Positions 28,249-36,231 of a stretch of DNA of 64,000 nt are shown one piece after another. Both the position numbers and the translations under genes were made by a program. The stretch is from Sphingomonas gilva (GTDB lineage Bacteria > Pseudomonadota > Alphaproteobacteria > Sphingomonadales > Sphingomonadaceae), in NCBI RefSeq assembly GCF_003515075.1, contig NZ_QWLV01000003.1, positions 1 to 64,000 on the forward strand, written 5' to 3'. Below the pieces are notes generated by a model, which was not told the origin of the DNA, did not search any database, and worked only from the letters and a program-made list of their open reading frames with translations. Positions within the stretch are counted from its first letter, which is position 1, and the number at the start of each line of letters is the position of its first letter.

Positions 28249-28618
28249 CCACGACTTGCAGGGCCGCCGCGTCCTCGTCGTCGAGGACGAATATATGATC
28301 GCCGAGGATATGCGGGCCACGCTGAGCGACGCCGGAGCGCAGATCCTGGGCCCCGTGCCGACGGTCGACGAGGCGACCGACCTGATCGACGCCGAGCCCG
28401 ACATCGACGCGGCGCTGCTGGACGTCAACCTGCGCGGCGACATGGTGTTCCAGGTCGCCGACGCGCTCTCCGCGCGCGGCGTGCCCTTCGCCTTCGTGAC
28501 GGGCTATGAGCGCGCCGCGATGCCCGCGCGCTTCAGCGACGCGCCGCATCTGGAAAAGCCGGTAAAGGCGCACCAGGTCGCCGCCATGCTGGCGCCGCAC
28601 CTGCGCGAGAACCGCTAG
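28241..28618 (+). CDS. Single-domain response regulator
   Basis: This 125-residue protein consists of a receiver domain only. The acidic pocket is in VVEDEY, the phosphoacceptor is D61 in LLDVNLRGD, the conserved Thr is in FVTGYE and the Lys is K106 in LEKPVK. The ATG at 28241 lies within the end of the kinase gene, 8 nt before its stop, so translation is coupled. With no output domain it must signal by protein contact or act as a phosphate sink. The following 28619-28804 shows no gene. Confidence 0.92.
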   Translation: MADHDLQGRRVLVVEDEYMIAEDMRATLSDAGAQILGPVPTVDEATDLIDAEPDIDAALLDVNLRGDMVFQVADALSARGVPFAFVTGYERAAMPARFSDAPHLEKPVKAHQVAAMLAPHLRENR

Positions 28619-28804
28619 CGCGTCAGCCGAGCGCAGCGGCGCGAAACCCGCGGCGAGACCGTCCGAGATGTTCGGCGTGCCGATGCCGATGGCGGTCGTG
28701 GGGCGCCGGGCTCCCATGATGCCCAGCGCCCCAACCCCGGTTGCGGCTCCCCGCGAGGCTTCCGAGAAGGCCCTCCCGGATCGCGATGTCCGCCGCGATA
28801 TGAT

Positions 28805-29764
28805 CTATTCCGCCGGCGCCATCGCCTTGGCCATGGCGCTCGCCTCCTGGATGTCGGCGGCGCCGCCCATATCCTCGTCGGTGGTCTTGCCGGCGCCGGG
28901 ACCCGCGCCCAAGTCCGCGCCGGTCACCGGGTTGGCGTCCGGCTTCGAGGCGAGGCGCTGCTTGAACTGCGCCAGGGTCGCGTCCTGCGCGTCGGTCAGG
29001 CCGACGCTGGGCATGCCGGCGCCGCCGTCGGCGGGGAGCACCTGCTCGAGATCGTCGACGCGGTCCCATTGCTCGCCGGTGTTCCAGGGGCCCTGCGCGT
29101 CCCCTTCGCCTTGCGAGGCGTTCACATACATGTCGGCATAGGGCTTCACGCCGGGCAGCTTCCCCGGCGGGAAGTTGTCGGCGATCGAATAGAGCGCCTT
29201 CTCGAAGCTCTTCTGGTGCGCGACCTCGCGGGTCATCAGGAAGCCGAGCGCGTCCTTGATGCCCGGATCGTCGGTGATGTTGATCAAGCGCTCATAGACG
29301 ATCTTCGCCCGGCTTTCGGCGGCGATGTTCGAACGGAGATCGACCACGGGGTCGCCGCGCGAATCGACATAGGCCGCGGTCCACGGCACGCCCGACGAGT
29401 TGGTCAGCGCGGGGCCGCCGCCATAGAGGATCGACTGGGTATGGCTGTTGCCGCCGGCCGTCAGCGACATGTAGAGCTCGGCCTCGGTCATGCTCGCTTC
29501 GGCGAGTTCGGCCTTGGCGCCGCGGTTGAGCATGGCGACGATCGACCCGATCACCTCGAGATGGCTCAATTCCTCGGTGGCGATGTCGAGCAGCATGTCC
29601 TTGCGGCCCGGATCCTCTTCGGCGAGACCCTGGGTGAAATAGCGCATGGCCGCCGCCAGCTCTCCATCCGGGCCGCCGAACTGCTCGAGGAGCAGGGACG
29701 CCAGCACCGGATTCGGTTCCGACACGCGAACGGTATATTGCAAAGTCTTGTTGTGCATGAACAT
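28805..29764 (-). CDS. Manganese catalase
   Basis: This 319-residue non-haem catalase decomposes hydrogen peroxide with a di-manganese centre. The ferritin-like ligands are visible in DIATEELSHLEVIG (about residues 60-73) and in TREVAHQKSFEKAL (about 180). The block LTAGGNSHTQSILYGGGPA and the acidic C-terminal tail also fit. ATG 29764 is chosen since AGGAGG lies 6 nt upstream; the next ATG is 6 nt later. The gene stands beside stress-type regulators, in line with a role in oxidative or desiccation stress. Confidence 0.93.
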   Translation of the reverse strand: MFMHNKTLQYTVRVSEPNPVLASLLLEQFGGPDGELAAAMRYFTQGLAEEDPGRKDMLLDIATEELSHLEVIGSIVAMLNRGAKAELAEASMTEAELYMSLTAGGNSHTQSILYGGGPALTNSSGVPWTAAYVDSRGDPVVDLRSNIAAESRAKIVYERLINITDDPGIKDALGFLMTREVAHQKSFEKALYSIADNFPPGKLPGVKPYADMYVNASQGEGDAQGPWNTGEQWDRVDDLEQVLPADGGAGMPSVGLTDAQDATLAQFKQRLASKPDANPVTGADLGAGPGAGKTTDEDMGGAADIQEASAMAKAMAPAE

Positions 29765-29890
29765 GGGCCGCCTCCTAGTCGACACTCAACAAAGAGACGA
29801 TCGACATGGTTGCAGCCGGGTCAGTTTTCTTGGGTTTACCTGGTTAAATAACTTGGCTTGTCGCGGACCAATCCAGGTTTGAGCGGCATA

Positions 29891-30526
29891 TTATTGAAGG
29901 GGTGGCGCCCCGGTCGCGTCGCAGCCGACGGGCAGGACGATCCGGCACGTCAGCCATCCGTCCTCGATCTGCAGCACGCCTTCGCCCGACAGCTCGTACC
30001 TGATCGCCTGCTCGACTATCTCTCTGAGGAAGCCGGAATCGATCGTCTCCGCGTCGCGTCCGAAGCGCGCGCGCCAATCTATCCGGACGGCCTCGCTCCG
30101 GTTCCAGCCGACCGTCAGATCGTCCGCATCGTCCATCAGGCCGACAAGCTCGTGCAGGACCAGCGCGACGATGCCGACCGCCCGGTCGCTGAGAAACAGC
30201 GGCGCAGCCGGAAGGTGGGCGTGGTCGAGGCGCATGCCGGCGGCGAGCAGCTCGTCGCCCACCATGGCGCCCAGCTCCACGCCCTTTTTCGGATTGCGAA
30301 GCAGGGCGACCTGGGCGCGGCAGAAGGAGGCGAGACGTCCGTCGAGGAGCGTGTGGTAGTCGTCGACATCGATGCAATCCGCATCCCGCCGGCGCGCGAT
30401 CGAACGGATCACCGAAAGGATGTTGCGAACCCTGTAGCCCGCTTCATGCCGCTCCTGTTCGAGTAGCCGCTCGAGTTCGGCAACGCGGCCGCGCCAGCGA
30501 CCGGCGTCCTCAGCGCCCAGGCTCAA
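29891..30526 (-). CDS. Degenerate HWE-type histidine kinase (pseudokinase)
   Basis: This 211-residue protein aligns with the catalytic core of HWE kinases: HEAGYRVRNILSVIRSIARR corresponds to the H box and VLHELVGLMDDADDL to the N box. The three defining residues are all changed: the phosphoacceptor position is Y31, the Asn of HELATNA is replaced (L130) and WxE reads W-R-A at 151-153. It should neither bind ATP normally nor autophosphorylate. The frame has no stop and looks maintained. It starts with TTG 30526, overlapping the regulator stop as TTGA, with GGAG 6 nt upstream. It may sequester or scaffold regulators. Confidence 0.7.
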   Translation of the reverse strand: MSLGAEDAGRWRGRVAELERLLEQERHEAGYRVRNILSVIRSIARRRDADCIDVDDYHTLLDGRLASFCRAQVALLRNPKKGVELGAMVGDELLAAGMRLDHAHLPAAPLFLSDRAVGIVALVLHELVGLMDDADDLTVGWNRSEAVRIDWRARFGRDAETIDSGFLREIVEQAIRYELSGEGVLQIEDGWLTCRIVLPVGCDATGAPPLQ

Positions 30527-31287
30527 GCCACACTCCGGAAGGATGCCGCATCGTCATCGCCACCCCTGATCTCGCAATTCAGATGCAAATAGTCCGCCAC
30601 GAACAAGGATGCGGCCTGCAGCCGCGGCATATCGGGAATGTCGAGGACCCGGTTGCCGAGCACGATCAGCCCTTCGCCGCGCAGTTCCTGCAGCGTCCGG
30701 TTCACATGCACCGGGGTGAGGCCGGTCGCGCCGGCGATTTCTGTCTGGATGAGCGGAAAATCGCATTGGGTGCCCCTGGTGAGCCCCACCGCCTCCAGCC
30801 GCGCGAAGAGTTCGCAGAGGAGGTGGCCGATCCGTTCGAACGCCGAACGCTGGCCGATATTCACCGTCCATTCGCGCTGAATGGCGATCGAAGTGAGCGT
30901 ATGCCACCACAAGGCCCGCGAGAGACGCGGAAAGGCGGCGACGGCGTCGGCGATCCGCTCATGCCCGATCTGCGCCACGGTGACGGGCGTGATCGCGCCG
31001 ATCGAATGGTCCATCTCCTGGAGCACGTTGTTGTTTATATCGCACAAATCGCCGGGCAGAAGAAAGGCCAGTATCTGCCTGCGACCGTCTTCGAGCGTCT
31101 TGTAGCGGCACGCCCAGCCGTTCAGCACCAGATAGACGAGATGGGGCGGATCGCCCTCGCGGATGATGTCCTCGCGCGGGCCGATATTGCGCTGCCTTTC
31201 TCCGGCGAGCTGGCGCAGGACCTGCTCCTCCTCCGTCGACAGCGACGTGAAGCACCGGATCCGTCTGATCAGGGCGTCCTTATCCAT
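30523..31287 (-). CDS. Crp/Fnr family transcriptional regulator
   Basis: This 254-residue regulator has an N-terminal cyclic-nucleotide-binding-like beta-roll (IIREGDPPHLVYLVLNGWA at about residues 42-60) and a C-terminal winged helix. The recognition region is TEIAGATGLTPVHVNRTLQ at about 186-204. There is no cysteine cluster of oxygen-sensing Fnr, and the cNMP phosphate-binding signature is not evident, so the ligand is unknown. ATG 31287 has GGGGA 8 nt upstream; the ATG at 31293 is too close to it. It is cotranscribed with the pseudokinase and divergent from a paralogue. Confidence 0.88.
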   Translation of the reverse strand: MDKDALIRRIRCFTSLSTEEEQVLRQLAGERQRNIGPREDIIREGDPPHLVYLVLNGWACRYKTLEDGRRQILAFLLPGDLCDINNNVLQEMDHSIGAITPVTVAQIGHERIADAVAAFPRLSRALWWHTLTSIAIQREWTVNIGQRSAFERIGHLLCELFARLEAVGLTRGTQCDFPLIQTEIAGATGLTPVHVNRTLQELRGEGLIVLGNRVLDIPDMPRLQAASLFVADYLHLNCEIRGGDDDAASFRSVA

Positions 31288-31355
31288 CGGCATTCCCCGC
31301 AAGGGCCGCCAAACCGGATAAGCCTACAGGACGCCCATTGATTCGTCGCGTGCTA

Positions 31356-31377
31356 ACATGGGTGATCGCGCCCATGT
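31356..31377. promoter_or_regulatory. Operator-like palindrome between two regulators
   Basis: ACATGGG-N8-CCCATGT is a perfect 7-nt inverted repeat with 22-nt total length, 35 nt before the start at 31412 and 69 nt from the divergent start at 31287. Its size suits a Crp-type dimer, although the sequence is not the TTGAT/TGTGA type. Autoregulation is inferred. Confidence 0.4.
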
Positions 31378-31411
31378 CCGCTGCATGGTTGTTCGTTCGC
31401 CGGAGGTGACG

Positions 31412-32194
31412 ATGAATGACCTCGCCTGGGGCCGGCGGCGCATGCGCCAGCGCATCGCCCAGCACGGCGCGCTCTCTCCCGAAGCGCACGCGGCGCTCGC
31501 CTGGCTGCCGGCCGAGCTCCGGACGCTCAGGCCGCACGCCTATCTGATCCGGGAAGGCCGCCGCCCCGCAAGCTGTTCGATGCTGCTCTCCGGCGTGGCG
31601 TGCCGCCACAAGCTGACGGGCGACGGCGCACGACAGATCGTCGGCATCTACCTGAAGGGCGACTTCGTCGACGCGCAGAACCTGTTCCTCGACCGATCGG
31701 ATCACAATATCCAGGCGATCAGCGATTGCGAGGTGCTGGATGTGCCGATCGACGCCATGCGCAGGCTGGTGGCCGATCAGCCGGAGATCGCGCGCGCGCT
31801 CTGGTCCGAAACGCTGGTCGAGGCCGCGATGATGCGCGAATGGTTGCTCAACCTCGGCCGCAGGGATGCGGCGGTGCGCGTCATCCATCTGCTTTGCGAG
31901 CTCGCCGTGCGCCTCCAGCATCTCGGCCTTGCCGGGCATGACAATTTCCAGCTGCCGCTGACCCAGGCGCAGCTGGCGGACGCGGTCGGGCTGACGGCGG
32001 TTCACGTCAACCGCGTGCTGCGCCAGCTCGAGCTGCGCGGGCTGATCGCGCGTGATCACAGATGCGTGCGGGTCATGGATTGGCAGGCCCTCCGGCAGGC
32101 GGGGGATTTCAGCCCCGCCTATCTTCATCTCGGCGAAACGCGCGCGGCCGCGGCGCGCGGCGCGCGCATCGCCCGCGCCTATGCGGACGGCTGA
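31412..32194 (+). CDS. Crp/Fnr family transcriptional regulator (second copy)
   Basis: This 260-residue paralogue of the divergent regulator has a beta-roll with YLIREGRRPASCSMLLSGVACRH, then a dimerisation helix and a winged helix (TQAQLADAVGLTAVHVNRVL, about residues 188-207). GGAGG precedes the ATG at 31412. The recognition helices of the two regulators are very alike (GLTPVHVNR and GLTAVHVNR), so they may read related sites. The 3' end overlaps the small minus-strand gene by 16 nt. Confidence 0.88.
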   Translation: MNDLAWGRRRMRQRIAQHGALSPEAHAALAWLPAELRTLRPHAYLIREGRRPASCSMLLSGVACRHKLTGDGARQIVGIYLKGDFVDAQNLFLDRSDHNIQAISDCEVLDVPIDAMRRLVADQPEIARALWSETLVEAAMMREWLLNLGRRDAAVRVIHLLCELAVRLQHLGLAGHDNFQLPLTQAQLADAVGLTAVHVNRVLRQLELRGLIARDHRCVRVMDWQALRQAGDFSPAYLHLGETRAAAARGARIARAYADG

Positions 32195-32373
32195 ACCAGT
32201 CCGCCGAGGTCGGCGGAAGCCGGCTCGGTCGAGTCGCCGCCATACACCCTGTCGAGGTAGAAGCCGGCGAGATGGTAGTGCGCCTTCACCGCATCCGGGT
32301 GCCGCGCGCGCTGCGCCAGTTCCAGCTCCGCTTCGGCGCGACGTTCGAAATAGCGGATGTCCTTGTCGGCCAT
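32179..32373 (-). CDS. Small protein of unknown function (64 residues)
   Basis: A short gene behind a strong AGGAGG site, 8 nt before ATG 32373. The product is rich in charged and Ala residues (YFERRAEAELELAQRARHPD, then VKAHYHLAGFYLDRVYGG) and probably forms a helical hairpin. It has no signal peptide. Similar small proteins are common in sphingomonads, but I know of no function. It overlaps the end of the convergent regulator gene by 16 nt. Confidence 0.65.
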   Translation of the reverse strand: MADKDIRYFERRAEAELELAQRARHPDAVKAHYHLAGFYLDRVYGGDSTEPASADLGGLVQPSA

Positions 32374-32437
32374 GGCTTTTCCTCCTTCCAGGCGTTTTCG
32401 ATCTCTGCCGTTTCGGGACATCAGGCTATAACGCACG

Positions 32438-33430
32438 TTAGTAGGCCGCACGGCTCTGGTAGATGCGATCGAGAATCCCGGCGACGGCGCCGTATCGCTC
32501 CGCCTCCGGATCGAACCGGTTGGCGCGGCTGAGGGCTTGCGCCCAGCGCGCCGCCGCCCGCCCGCCCCAATCGTCGGGCGGCGCGACGATCCGCCGCGCG
32601 GCCGTGCCGTCGAGGCGATCCACGGCGAAATCGTAGAAGGAGCCGTCGACATTGCCGAGCGCCGCCGCGCCGTCGGCGCCGCGGAACACCGCCTCGATCA
32701 CCGCGTCGCGCCCCGCGTGCAGGCGCCACGAACAGGCGAGCCGGACCACCGCGCCGGTCGCCAGCGTCAGTTCCGCCGTGGCGTAATCCTCCACCCCGTC
32801 CCCGACGAGCGGCCGCCCTTGCGCGAACAGGTGCGACGAAACGCCGACGACATCCGGAAAATCGAGGACGTGCAAGGCCAGGTCCACCAGATGCACGCCG
32901 AGATCGATGACGCATCCCCCGCCCGATTGCGCGCGATCGTAGAACCACGGCTTGTCCGGCCCATAGGCGTTGTGGAAGGTCAGATCGGCCGCGTAGATCC
33001 CGCCCAGTTCGCCCGACTGGACCAGCGCGCGGATCGCCTCAACCGCGCGGGTCGCGCGATAGGACAGATCGACCGCGAGCAACCGGTCCGCCCGCCGCGC
33101 CATTTCGACGACCTCGCGCACCTCGGCGGCGCTTCGCCCAAGCGGCTTCTGACAGAACACCGCGACGCCGGCGGCGAGAGCGCGCGAGGATTGCGCGGCA
33201 TGCTGCGCGCTCGGCGTGGCGATGACGACGCCGTCGGGCCGCCCGCCGAGCATCGCATCGAAATCCTCGACGACCAGCGCCTGCGGCGCGAGGGCCCGCG
33301 CTTCGGCGACGCAGGCGGGATCGGGATCGCAGATGAACGCGGGCTCGACCAGGCCGGTGGCGAGAATCGCCGCCATGCGGTTGCGGCCGATCCACCCCGT
33401 GCCGAGAAAGCCGACGCGCGGGCGGCTCAT
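32438..33430 (-). CDS. Gfo/Idh/MocA family oxidoreductase
   Basis: This 330-residue NAD(P)-dependent sugar oxidoreductase has a Rossmann motif (GFLGTGWIGRNRM, residues 7-19), the conserved EKP-like block as CQKPLGRSAAEV (about 92) and the GGGCVIDLGVHLVDLAL block (about 170-186) with the conserved active-site His. Members oxidise or reduce sugar hydroxyls, often on nucleotide-sugars or inositols. It overlaps the dehydrogenase gene upstream by ATGA, so the two are coupled. Being near the glycosyltransferase operon, it may make a sugar precursor for it. Confidence 0.87.
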   Translation of the reverse strand: MSRPRVGFLGTGWIGRNRMAAILATGLVEPAFICDPDPACVAEARALAPQALVVEDFDAMLGGRPDGVVIATPSAQHAAQSSRALAAGVAVFCQKPLGRSAAEVREVVEMARRADRLLAVDLSYRATRAVEAIRALVQSGELGGIYAADLTFHNAYGPDKPWFYDRAQSGGGCVIDLGVHLVDLALHVLDFPDVVGVSSHLFAQGRPLVGDGVEDYATAELTLATGAVVRLACSWRLHAGRDAVIEAVFRGADGAAALGNVDGSFYDFAVDRLDGTAARRIVAPPDDWGGRAAARWAQALSRANRFDPEAERYGAVAGILDRIYQSRAAY

Positions 33431-34380
33431 GTCAGCACCACCGCCTTGACGAAGCCGTCCGGCCGGTCGCGCGTCATGTCGAGCGCATCGCCCAGCCGAT
33501 CGAGCGGAAAGCGGTGGGTGACGAGCGCGTCCAGATCGATCCGCCCCGCCGCCAGCGCCTCCACCGCCTCGCGCATGCCCGCCAGCCGCACGGCGAGATC
33601 GCGTTCGTGCGCGTTGATCACGTCGATGCCCTTCCAGTTCCACATCTGCATGTTGACCTGGCGCGGCCCATCCTGGTGATAGCCGGCGATCACCAGCCGC
33701 CCCCCTTCGCGCACCAGTTCCCCGGCGAGATCGAGCGGCCATTGCTTGCCGGTCGCCTCGATCACCACGTCGCAAAGCCGGTCTTCGGTCGCGGCCTTCA
33801 CCGCTTCGACGATCGCCCAATGATCGTCCATCGCGACGCATTCGGCAGCGCCGTGATCGCGCGCCAGCCGGAGCGAGAAGGGACGGCGCGAGACGGCGAT
33901 CACCTGCGCGCCGGCGTCGGTCGCCAGCCGGGTGAGGATCGCGCCGAGAAAGCCGATGCCAACGATCGCCACCGTCTGCCCGGCCCCGACGCCGCTGCGC
34001 CGGAAGATGTTGAACGCGCACCCGATCGCCTCCGCCGGGACCGGCCCGTCGGGCAGGGAGGGAGGAATGCGGGCCAGCGCATCCTGAGGCGCGACGTCAT
34101 ATTCGGCGAAGGCATGATCGCTGAGCATCGCCACGCGGTCGCCTTGCGCGAACCCCGTGACGCCCGCGCCGAGCGCGTCGACGCGGCCCCAGCCTTCGTG
34201 ACCGAGCCCGCCCGGATCGGTGGGGAAGCGCATCCATTCCGGCCCCTCCCACGGCGTGAGGTTGGAGGCGCACACGCCGCATCCGGCGAGGCGCACGCGG
34301 ACCTCGCCGGGGCCGGGCCGGGGCAGCGGCGCCGACGCCATCGCGGCCCGCCCCGGCGCGGCGATAACCGCCGCGCGCAT
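33427..34380 (-). CDS. Zinc-dependent alcohol/polyol dehydrogenase (MDR family)
   Basis: This 317-residue medium-chain dehydrogenase has catalytic zinc ligand motifs GCGVCASN (about residues 35-42) and GHEGWG (about 60) and a Rossmann segment AIVGIGFLGAI (about 150). The protein is a little shorter than typical and the four-Cys structural zinc lobe seems absent. AGGTGA 7 nt upstream supports ATG 34380; an ATG at 34404 is possible. With the overlapping Gfo/Idh gene it forms a two-gene unit that probably interconverts sugars or polyols. Confidence 0.85.
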   Translation of the reverse strand: MRAAVIAAPGRAAMASAPLPRPGPGEVRVRLAGCGVCASNLTPWEGPEWMRFPTDPGGLGHEGWGRVDALGAGVTGFAQGDRVAMLSDHAFAEYDVAPQDALARIPPSLPDGPVPAEAIGCAFNIFRRSGVGAGQTVAIVGIGFLGAILTRLATDAGAQVIAVSRRPFSLRLARDHGAAECVAMDDHWAIVEAVKAATEDRLCDVVIEATGKQWPLDLAGELVREGGRLVIAGYHQDGPRQVNMQMWNWKGIDVINAHERDLAVRLAGMREAVEALAAGRIDLDALVTHRFPLDRLGDALDMTRDRPDGFVKAVVLT

Positions 34381-34501
34381 CGCATTTTCACCTAGATCAT
34401 CCATCCAGATCACCACATTGGCCGCCGTTCGGCGGCAACCATCGGCGCGCGCCGCCATTCTCCAGGAACGCACCCACACCCGACTGAGGACGGAGGAACC
34501 G

Positions 34502-34762
34502 ATGGCCAGGAAAGACAGCAAGACCGACGGCGCGCACCGCACCGTGACCCCATCCAAGGAGCTTGCCGCGATCATCGGCGACGATCCGCGCCCGCGCACC
34601 GAGGTGACCAGCCGGGTGTGGGACTATATCAAGCGCAACGATCTGCAGGACCCGAAGGACGGCCGCGAGATCGTGCCCGACGAGGCGCTGGCCAAGGTGC
34701 TCGGATCGAAGAAGATCAACATGTTCGCCATGACCAAGGCGGTGAGCAAGCACCTGTCCTGA
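34502..34762 (+). CDS. SWIB/MDM2 domain protein
   Basis: This 86-residue protein is essentially one SWIB domain (RTEVTSRVWDYIKRNDLQDP, residues 32-51, then REIVPDEALAKVLGSKKINMF). Bacterial members are small, often adjoin topoisomerase or chromatin-like functions in chlamydiae, and are of unknown role in alphaproteobacteria. GGAGG precedes the ATG. It lies 10 nt before the DUF1003 gene, with which it probably forms a transcript embedded in the sugar locus. Confidence 0.88.
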   Translation: MARKDSKTDGAHRTVTPSKELAAIIGDDPRPRTEVTSRVWDYIKRNDLQDPKDGREIVPDEALAKVLGSKKINMFAMTKAVSKHLS

Positions 34763-34772
34763 GAGCCGCGCC

Positions 34773-35309
34773 ATGACCGGCGAAGCCGAGCCCCCGCCCG
34801 GGGCGATGTCCGAGACGCTGCGCGAGAACATCGCCACGCTCGCGGCGCGCCGCCGGGCGGAGACCGACCAGGCCTCGTTCAGCGAGCGCATCGCGGGCGC
34901 GATCACCCGCTTCACCGGATCGATGACCTTCGTCGCGATCCACCTTGTCGTCTTCGGCGGCTGGATCGTCGCCAATCTCGGCTGGCTGCCCGGCGTGCCG
35001 CCGTTCGATCCGAGCTTCGTGACGCTCGCGATGGTCGCATCGGTCGAGGCGATCTTCCTCTCCACCTTCGTCCTCATCAGCCAGAACCGGATGATGCGCG
35101 CCGCCGACCGCCGCGCCGATCTCGATCTCCACATCAACCTGCTCGCCGAGCATGAGCTGACCAAGGTCGGCGACCTTCTCGCCCGCATCGCCGAGCGGCT
35201 GGAGGTGCATCGCGGCGGCGAAAGCTATGACGAGATCCGCCAGATCGTCCGCCCGCATACCGTGCTCGACGCGATCGACGCCGCGGAAGAGGGCGCGGCG
35301 AAGACCTGA
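34773..35309 (+). CDS. DUF1003 family membrane protein
   Basis: This 178-residue protein has two transmembrane helices (about residues 50-70 and 85-105) followed by the family signature QNRMMRAADRRADLDLHINL. The C-terminal part is a soluble helix with LLARIAERLEVHRG. Function is unknown for the family. Its stop codon and that of the convergent glycosidase share the hexamer TGATCA (35307-35312), so the two genes abut with no gap. Confidence 0.85.
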   Translation: MTGEAEPPPGAMSETLRENIATLAARRRAETDQASFSERIAGAITRFTGSMTFVAIHLVVFGGWIVANLGWLPGVPPFDPSFVTLAMVASVEAIFLSTFVLISQNRMMRAADRRADLDLHINLLAEHELTKVGDLLARIAERLEVHRGGESYDEIRQIVRPHTVLDAIDAAEEGAAKT

Positions 35310-36230
35310 TCATGCGCGCGCCGCGATCGCCGGGGCGCCGGCGGGCTGATAGCGGTCGATCATCCCGGCGCAGAAATCGGCGAAGGCCTGCGGCTCGCGC
35401 GCGCAGCTGGTGTGGTGCGGAGCGACGCCGAGATGCTCGGGCGTGAAGCAGAAGGTCACCGTCACGTCGAAATCCGCGAGCGCCTCCATCTGGCGGTCGA
35501 ACCAGTCGAGCGCGCCGGGGCGGAAGCTGTCCGCCCAGGAAAGCCCGGTGCGCAGCTGGCGCACGCCCAGCCGTTTCATCCACCGGACCGCCTCGTCGAG
35601 CCGCGGATCCTCGAAATGGAACCACTGCATCAGCCCCATCCGCTCGGCGACGCGGGCATAATGGTCGAGCGCGGGCTTGGGCGTGCCGTCCTCGCGGATC
35701 AGGCCCATGTAGAAATGGCGGTAATAGCTCGACCCCTCCGCCTCGCGGTGGCGCGTGGTCGCGCCCCATTCGCGCGGCAGATCGAACAGCGAATACCAGT
35801 AGATGCGCGGCGCCCGGCCGATCAGCAGCTCGGCGGTGCGGTTCAGCCCGAACACCTGGACCTCCTCCGCGCCGAACGATCCCACCCCGACCTCGGTGAC
35901 CCATATCGGAAACTCCGGCGCGACCGCCTCGATCTCGGCGATCTTCTCCGGCCAGTCGTGGATCGACCACAGGTTCCAGTCGAGCGGGAAGCCGTGCACC
36001 GCGATCACGTCGACCGCATCGAGCGCGCCGTGCCCGCGCATGCGATCGACCCAGCCGGGATCGATCGGCGACATGCCGCCCAGGACGCGGGTGACCGCGG
36101 GGTTGACCGACGCGATCGCCTCGCCCGCGCGCACCACCGTATCGGCGTAGATCGCCCATTCGGGGTCGAGCTCGGGATCCCAATGCGATTTGTTGTTGGG
36201 CTCGTTCCAGATCATCGCGGCTTCGATCAT
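35310..36230 (-). CDS. Glycosidase-like TIM-barrel protein with permuted motif order
   Basis: This 306-residue protein is related to clan GH-A enzymes such as beta-xylosidases. The acid/base motif WNEPNN is at residues 8-13 and the presumed nucleophile in WVTEVGV is E113. In normal GH-A enzymes the NEP motif follows strands 1-3. Here the strand 1-3-like segments (LGVRQLRTGLSWAD, FDVTVTFCFTPEHLG, FADFCAGMIDRY) come after it, at residues 221-293. The protein thus looks circularly permuted, or is two partial barrels joined at about MGLMQWFHFED (198). There is no signal peptide. It starts 1 nt after the phosphatase stop. Confidence 0.7.
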   Translation of the reverse strand: MIEAAMIWNEPNNKSHWDPELDPEWAIYADTVVRAGEAIASVNPAVTRVLGGMSPIDPGWVDRMRGHGALDAVDVIAVHGFPLDWNLWSIHDWPEKIAEIEAVAPEFPIWVTEVGVGSFGAEEVQVFGLNRTAELLIGRAPRIYWYSLFDLPREWGATTRHREAEGSSYYRHFYMGLIREDGTPKPALDHYARVAERMGLMQWFHFEDPRLDEAVRWMKRLGVRQLRTGLSWADSFRPGALDWFDRQMEALADFDVTVTFCFTPEHLGVAPHHTSCAREPQAFADFCAGMIDRYQPAGAPAIAARA

Positions 36231-36231
36231 G

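Noticed and set aside
28623..28804. Small gene between the response regulator and manganese catalase
   Set aside because: The minus-strand frames here run into antisense of the regulator and lack a ribosome site.
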